Virus record (IMG/VR): IMGVR_UViG_3300047157_000120 | Span: 1-36,817 of that record | DNA length: 36,817 bases | Reading direction: 5' to 3' (one strand) | Source of the DNA: a virus | Shown here: piece by piece, positions 33,281 to 36,817 of the stretch | Layout: each line of letters begins with the position of its first letter | How positions within the stretch are numbered: the stretch's first letter is position 1 | The notes under the pieces: model-generated | Seen by the model: the letters and a program-made list of their open reading frames with translations, nothing else | Database searches by the model: none | Told to the model about the DNA's origin: nothing | Program-made: the position numbers and the translations under genes

Positions 33281-35438
33281 TCATACGTTTCCTTGTGCTG
33301 CACTTGCTAGTTTATCAACTGCACTAATAATGTTTTTAGTTTGGTCGTTATCAGCAGTGATTACATTCTTTTGTTCTTTGATTGCAATCTCTGACTCTCT
33401 TAGTTGAATGTCAGCTTCTAGTTTAGCTCTTTCTGTTTCTATTTCTAGCATCTGTCTATCAGCATCTAGTTGTTGTTGTTGAGCTTTTAGTTGTAACTCT
33501 TGTGCTTCTTTTTCTGTTTGAAATTGTAACTTCTGTGTTTCTAGTTGTTGTTTAGCCATATCTGTTTGCATCTTCATTTGCGCTTTTTCACGTTCAGCTT
33601 GAGCAATTGCCTCTGCAGCCTTAACCTGTGGTGGTGTCTTATCTGCCTGTGCATCCATTTGCATGAGTTTAGCCATTTCTTCATTTGTTACTGGTTTAAT
33701 GAATTGTCTGTCATCTTCCATTCCTGATGCGTTAATGAATTTAGCAAGTGTATCTCTGTATTGCTGGAGCGTTACTAATGGATTGTTAATACCATACTGT
33801 TGCAGTATTTGCTCTTGTTTTGCAAGAACCATCTGTAACATACCAATCTTTTCGTTTTGTGTTCCTTTACCAAGACCTACATTAACATCTACTTTATATC
33901 TATCATCCCATTCTCTAGGATTTATTTCTAATGGCGCACCTGCAATGTTAATGACTCTAGGCTCATTTTGATATTTACAAAGTAAATGAAATATTCCTTG
34001 AATTAAGCTTTTTATTCCTGTGTCTGCAAATGTTCTAGCAATAAGCTCTAGTTTGCCTTGTGCTTGAGCGGTCATAGTCGCTACTGCTGTTGCTGATACA
34101 TTCTGTAAGACATTAGCATCTAAACCTTGATTAAGGTCAGATACACCAGTTCTTTTTGCTTGTAATTGGTCTAAATACTCAAGCATAGGGAAGGATTGTC
34201 CTGCTGATGATTGTACTTGCATAGGTACGATAGCATTAGGGTTCTTCATTCTAATGATACCACCAGCAGTTGAGTTAAGTAAGTCATCTAAGTTGACTTG
34301 TCCCTCTACTGCACCTACTCTACTGTTGTTCGTTAGGTAGAGGTTATCTAGCATTTGTCTGGTTATGCTTGTTTTTACAACTTGTAAGTCCATAGTATGG
34401 TCTGCCATACTTTGTCCGTAGAACTCGTTAGGCATTGGGAATGGGCATAAAGAATAAAACGGAATGTAATCTATCTCTTCATCTGAAAGAATAGTTTTAG
34501 ATGCGTAGAGTATTTTATGTTTTATTGTTTCGCTTTTTTCATTACCAATATCCACATAACATTCGTAACAAGCAATTAATTCTTGTGATGGGTCAACAGT
34601 GTCTTCTGTGTCTCTGTTCCAATTAATCTCACCATTAAAATCAAAACCATCTTCGTCATCTGTTTGTAATGAATCAACAACGCTTTTTTTATAACCCATG
34701 TTAATTAGGTCAGCTCTTGTTAATAATAATCTTTGTGCTACAAAAGATGAATCTGCAATACTTTCTGCATCTTTATTAATAATGAACTCATCAGGGTTAA
34801 TGTTCTCAATCTTAACTCTACTGCAATCTTCTGTTTTTTCCAAGATAACATCGTATGTTGATGGTGGTGATTGTAGTAAAGGTTCACCTGTCATTGGGTC
34901 TTGTCCTACTGGCACAGGCTCTTGCACATTCTCTTGTTGCTCTATTATCTCTACGCCTTTATCGTTAAGGAGCATCCCTAGTTCTTGTTCAGATACATCG
35001 GTGTAAGTCTCTTTTGTTTTACTTACATTCTCATCGTAATAACATTTTATTACGCCCAAGCCTTTTAATAAAGCATTAAAGAAAGCATCCCGGATAATAT
35101 CAGCTCCGTTATTATCGTTAAAGAGAACATATCTTGTGACATCTGTGATTACTTTGCTTTGTTCTGCACTACCATTTGCTGTTGGTCTAAACTCACACAT
35201 ATTTAGTGATAAGAATGGTTTTACTAGCTCACCTAATGAACCCATTACACTTTCCTGAACAGCACTATCTATAACAGAACTTCTGCCTTTAGTTTTACCT
35301 AGTTCATTTTGGTATGGTCTACGATAGTAAAACGCAGTTGCACGATTTCTATTTTCCATAACATATTCGTTCAAGGTAGTCGGTAGCCATCTCAATATTA
35401 GTCGATACTATCTTCTTTATTTCTTCTTCAGTTTTCAT
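33281..35438 (-). CDS. Portal protein (one frameshift near start)
   Basis: About 719 residues from ATG 35438: KTEEEIKKIVSTNIEMATDY then, after one shift near 35375, NEYVMENRNRATAFYYRRPY and SVIDSAVQESVMGSLGELVK. The rest, from 35395, is continuous. Middle segments include NPDEFIINKDAESIADSSFV, IPFYSLCPFPMPNEFYGQS, SITRQMLDNLYLTNN and LNQGLDANVLQNVSATAVAT, typical of P22-like/marine podovirus portals. The last ~130 residues are a Gln/Glu/Lys coiled coil (barrel-like). It forms the 12-subunit vertex through which DNA enters and leaves. Confidence 0.88.
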
Positions 35439-35455
35439 ATTGTCTCTTATTAGGT

Positions 35456-35498
35456 GGAGGCTTTTAAACTCAAGCAGGAGAAGAACCTGAGTGCCTCC
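35456..35498 (-). other. Nested stem-loop between HNH and portal genes
   Basis: Outer stem GGAGGC/GCCTCC, inner stem ACTCA/TGAGT, further AGG/CCT pairing. No T-run follows, so it is more likely an RNA processing or stability element, or a mark of HNH element insertion, than a terminator. Confidence 0.65.
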
Positions 35499-35504
35499 GA
35501 TTTA

Positions 35505-35864
35505 TTAAATTAGTTTGTTTACAAAAGCCATTCTTGATTGCATATAAGCTCCACAAGGTGTTCCAAAAAATCCAAAGAATTTTTGTTTATTGTTTACTTG
35601 TCTGCAAGACCTATATTTACGTTGTAAATTTCTTGATTTCTCTATCTTATATCCCTTACCCCATCTATCGCTGCTTTGCATATTTTCATGGCGAGTAACG
35701 AGTTTAAGGTTTTCTATTCTGTTATCTGCTTTATCGCTATTAATGTGATGTATAAACATTCCTTTTGGTATCTCACCATTAGCTTGAGTCCAGATCCATC
35801 TATGAACATACCAATGTTTTCCATCTGCCCACATTGTTCTATAACCTGCTGGGTTTGTTCCCAT
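35505..35864 (-). CDS. HNH homing endonuclease
   Basis: 119 residues. GYRTMWADGKHWYVHRWIW, then NGEIPKGMFIHHINSDKADN and RIENLKLVTRHEN: the HNH_3-type motif with H-R, HHIN and D-N-R-x-x-NL in order. A basic, Arg/Lys-rich DNA-binding tail follows. Leader AAAAGGAGAAGATA. Free-standing HNH genes move by cutting alleles that lack them. It sits alone between two hairpins, separating the PqqA-like gene from the structural operon, as an inserted element would. Confidence 0.9.
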   Translation of the reverse strand: MGTNPAGYRTMWADGKHWYVHRWIWTQANGEIPKGMFIHHINSDKADNRIENLKLVTRHENMQSSDRWGKGYKIEKSRNLQRKYRSCRQVNNKQKFFGFFGTPCGAYMQSRMAFVNKLI

Positions 35865-35887
35865 TATCTTCTCCTTTTAAAATTGGT

Positions 35888-35931
35888 GGGGATATAGTCG
35901 GCACATAGGCGTTCTTATATTGGCTATCCCC
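35888..35931 (-). terminator. Inverted repeat after PqqA-like gene
   Basis: GGGGATA and TATCCCC flank about 30 bases. It lies 9 bases after the PqqA-like stop and before the HNH gene, with an AT-rich CCAATTTTAAAA following. It could be a weak terminator or attenuator so that pqqA-like mRNA is made in excess. Genuine pqqA genes are often followed by such a structure. Confidence 0.5.
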
Positions 35932-35939
35932 GGAACCTT

Positions 35940-36017
35940 TTAGTCTGAGTGATTAAAAATGTAACAAGTCACCTCAAATCCAAATCTTAAAACTGTTGCT
36001 TCTGGTTTTACCCACAT
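35940..36017 (-). CDS. pqqA: PqqA-like peptide (PQQ precursor)
   Basis: 25 residues, ATG 36017 to TAA 35940, behind AAAGGAAATC. It starts MWVKPEA and has RFGFEVTCY. PqqA peptides typically read M-W-x-K-P...R-x-G-F-E-V-T-x-Y, and the crosslinked residues are Glu15 and Tyr19; here E is residue 15 and Y is residue 19. The peptide would be modified by host PqqE (radical SAM) with PqqD, then processed by PqqB and PqqC; none of these is encoded in this window. It is the first gene of the rightmost minus-strand unit, with a Fur-like box about 225 bases upstream. The cysteine at residue 18 is variable in the family. Confidence comes from motif position, not a database search. Confidence 0.82.
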   Translation of the reverse strand: MWVKPEATVLRFGFEVTCYIFNHSD

Positions 36018-36144
36018 AATGATTTCCTTTATATAATCGTTAGAAGATACAAAGTTCAGATGAGAGCATAGCAAGTCATCCTTGATTGTTGGTGAGGGAT
36101 AAGCTTAATTGTTCAATCGTATTGACACTGTAAACTTTAATGTC

Positions 36145-36238
36145 CCTCTAATCCTAATAGCGTTAAGCCATTTTAGTAAATAAAAGCTATATAAATCAAT
36201 AACTTACAAGCAAGAAATTTGAGGGTGTTCAGACCCTA
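36145..36238 (-). repeat. Regulatory cassette, copy B (inverted)
   Basis: On the minus strand TAGGGTCTGAACACCCTCAA (hairpin), CTTGTAA, TTGATT and CTTAACGCTATTAGGA (36152-36167) repeat copy A at 5591-5690 in the same order. Sequence between the blocks is diverged but similar in length. It sits directly between the Fur-like box and the PqqA-like gene. Confidence 0.8.
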
Positions 36239-36240
36239 GT

Positions 36241-36255
36241 TGAGAATGATTATCA
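36241..36255. promoter_or_regulatory. Fur-box-like palindrome 5
   Basis: TGAGAATGATTATCA differs at one position from the canonical Fur 7-1-7 form TGATAATGATTATCA. Extended, GAGAATGATTATCATTA matches 15 of 19 positions of the classic enterobacterial Fur box. It is the closest match in the window and is upstream of the PqqA-like gene. Confidence 0.65.
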
Positions 36256-36291
36256 TTAAGCTTACATTACTAGGGGTTTTTAGGTAATTTG

Positions 36292-36400
36292 GTTAGTGGT
36301 TCTTGGTTATTGGTTATTGGTTCTTGGTTAGCTTTCGTCTGGGTTAGGCTTGGGTTAGGGTTGGGTTAGCTAAAATAACCCACTGGGTTTTTATATTTTT
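36292..36400 (-). repeat. Low-complexity block related to DUF1376 linker
   Basis: Minus-strand blocks CCCAACCCTAACCC, AAAGCTAACCAA and CCAATAACCA occur also in the plus-strand gene for the DUF1376 protein at about 6250-6320. The minus frame reads NPTLTQ, KLTKNQ and ITKNH but is interrupted by stops, so it is a decayed or recombined copy, not a gene. Confidence 0.6.
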
Positions 36401-36478
36401 ACAAAAAATTTTAAATCATGGTAGTAGTTTTCTTTGTGATACCCCGTATGCCTTATATATAGAGGGTTTATGGTAGTA

Positions 36479-36809
36479 TAAAATAAAATTAATTCTATAT
36501 ATCCAGAAGTCGAAAAAAAAAAATTTCCCTGGTGAGAATGAGTCTCATTTAGATCTGGAAATTCAAAAGCTGCCTTAATTCCTGGAGGATGTCAACATAT
36601 TTATTTATATTTATTTATTGACATTTAATTAATTGTATGATCTGGATTTTGTGTATCCCAAATGCGAATGATTCTCATTTAGATTTGGGTTGCCTATCAG
36701 ATAACAGAAAGAAAGTAAAGATATTTATTTAAATATATTCCTTGACATTTGTATATCATGGTTTTATGCACTGATTTAGTGCGAACTCATATAAGGCTCT
36801 ACAGTGATT
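36479..36809. repeat. Right copy of the terminal direct repeat
   Basis: Identical to 1-331 except C at 36740. The last 8 bases (36810-36817) do not match and look like read-end noise. It contains copies of Fur-like palindromes 1 and 2 at 36533-36547 and 36663-36677. Confidence 0.95.
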
Positions 36810-36817
36810 CTCTGAAT

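Larger units (their letters stand above)
36018..36478. other. Control region before late transcription unit
   Basis: No gene of useful length. Read on the minus strand: a low-complexity block related to the DUF1376 linker (36292-36400), Fur-like box (36241-36255), terminator-like hairpin and cassette B (36145-36238), then about 110 bases of leader to the PqqA-like ATG. A minus-strand TATACT at 36475-36480 could be a late -10, with no clear -35. Confidence 0.65.

Noticed and set aside
35505-35864. Group I intron hosting the HNH gene
   Set aside because: The gene lies between two separate genes, with no split coding sequence on both sides and no intron core recognised.
36042-36068. An 8-codon upstream frame in the PqqA-like leader on the minus strand
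   Set aside because: Too short to judge and without a convincing ribosome-binding site.
36330-36375. Telomere-like GGGTTA repeats
   Set aside because: The tract is short and irregular, and is explained by similarity to the DUF1376 linker DNA. No protelomerase or hairpin-end features were seen.

Overview
The window is an apparently complete, low-GC genome of a lytic, podovirus-like phage. A 331-bp direct repeat sits at both ends (1-331 and 36479-36809, one mismatch), so the unit length is about 36.48 kb. The module set (SU10-type capsid and adaptor, internal ejection proteins, class II ribonucleotide reductase, DUF1376, Erf, DnaB-type helicase) and the base composition suggest a marine phage of a low-GC proteobacterium such as SAR11 or SAR86. 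The host is not shown by the sequence. No integrase, RNA polymerase or DNA polymerase was recognised. Many conserved genes are broken by isolated one-base shifts clustered in patches, often next to homopolymers. This looks like residual long-read error rather than real gene decay.

Layout: two transcription units diverge from the terminal-repeat region and converge near 14.9 kb. The plus strand (0.69-14.9 kb) starts with about 20 very small genes in tightly coupled operons that share a stereotyped AAGGAGAAT ribosome-binding leader. Next come DUF1376, an Erf annealing protein, a YqaJ exonuclease, an SSB-like protein, a primase zinc-ribbon protein, tRNA-Tyr, a DnaB-type helicase, NinB, a C5 cytosine methyltransferase, a metallophosphoesterase, a Ref-like HNH nuclease, DUF3310, a resolvase-like nuclease and a B12-dependent ribonucleotide reductase.

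The minus strand (36.0 to 14.85 kb) starts with a 25-codon PqqA-like gene. It continues with an HNH endonuclease, portal, large terminase, a small-terminase-like gene, an internal protein joined to a lysozyme-like segment, scaffold, SU10-type major capsid protein, adaptor, tail fibre with a collar domain, glycine-rich adhesin, nozzle-like protein, ejection proteins and a small membrane (holin-like) protein.

The most unusual features are in the non-coding control regions. Five unique 7-1-7 palindromes closely resemble bacterial Fur (iron-repressor) boxes; two of them lie in the terminal repeat. One is in the leader of the PqqA-like gene, whose product carries the Glu15 and Tyr19 that PQQ biosynthesis crosslinks. 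A four-copy iteron-like repeat precedes a strong sigma70-like promoter at 3.87 kb. A terminator-like regulatory cassette occurs twice in opposite orientations (5.6 kb and 36.2 kb). A plausible but untested reading is that this phage senses host iron status and supplies a PQQ precursor peptide.
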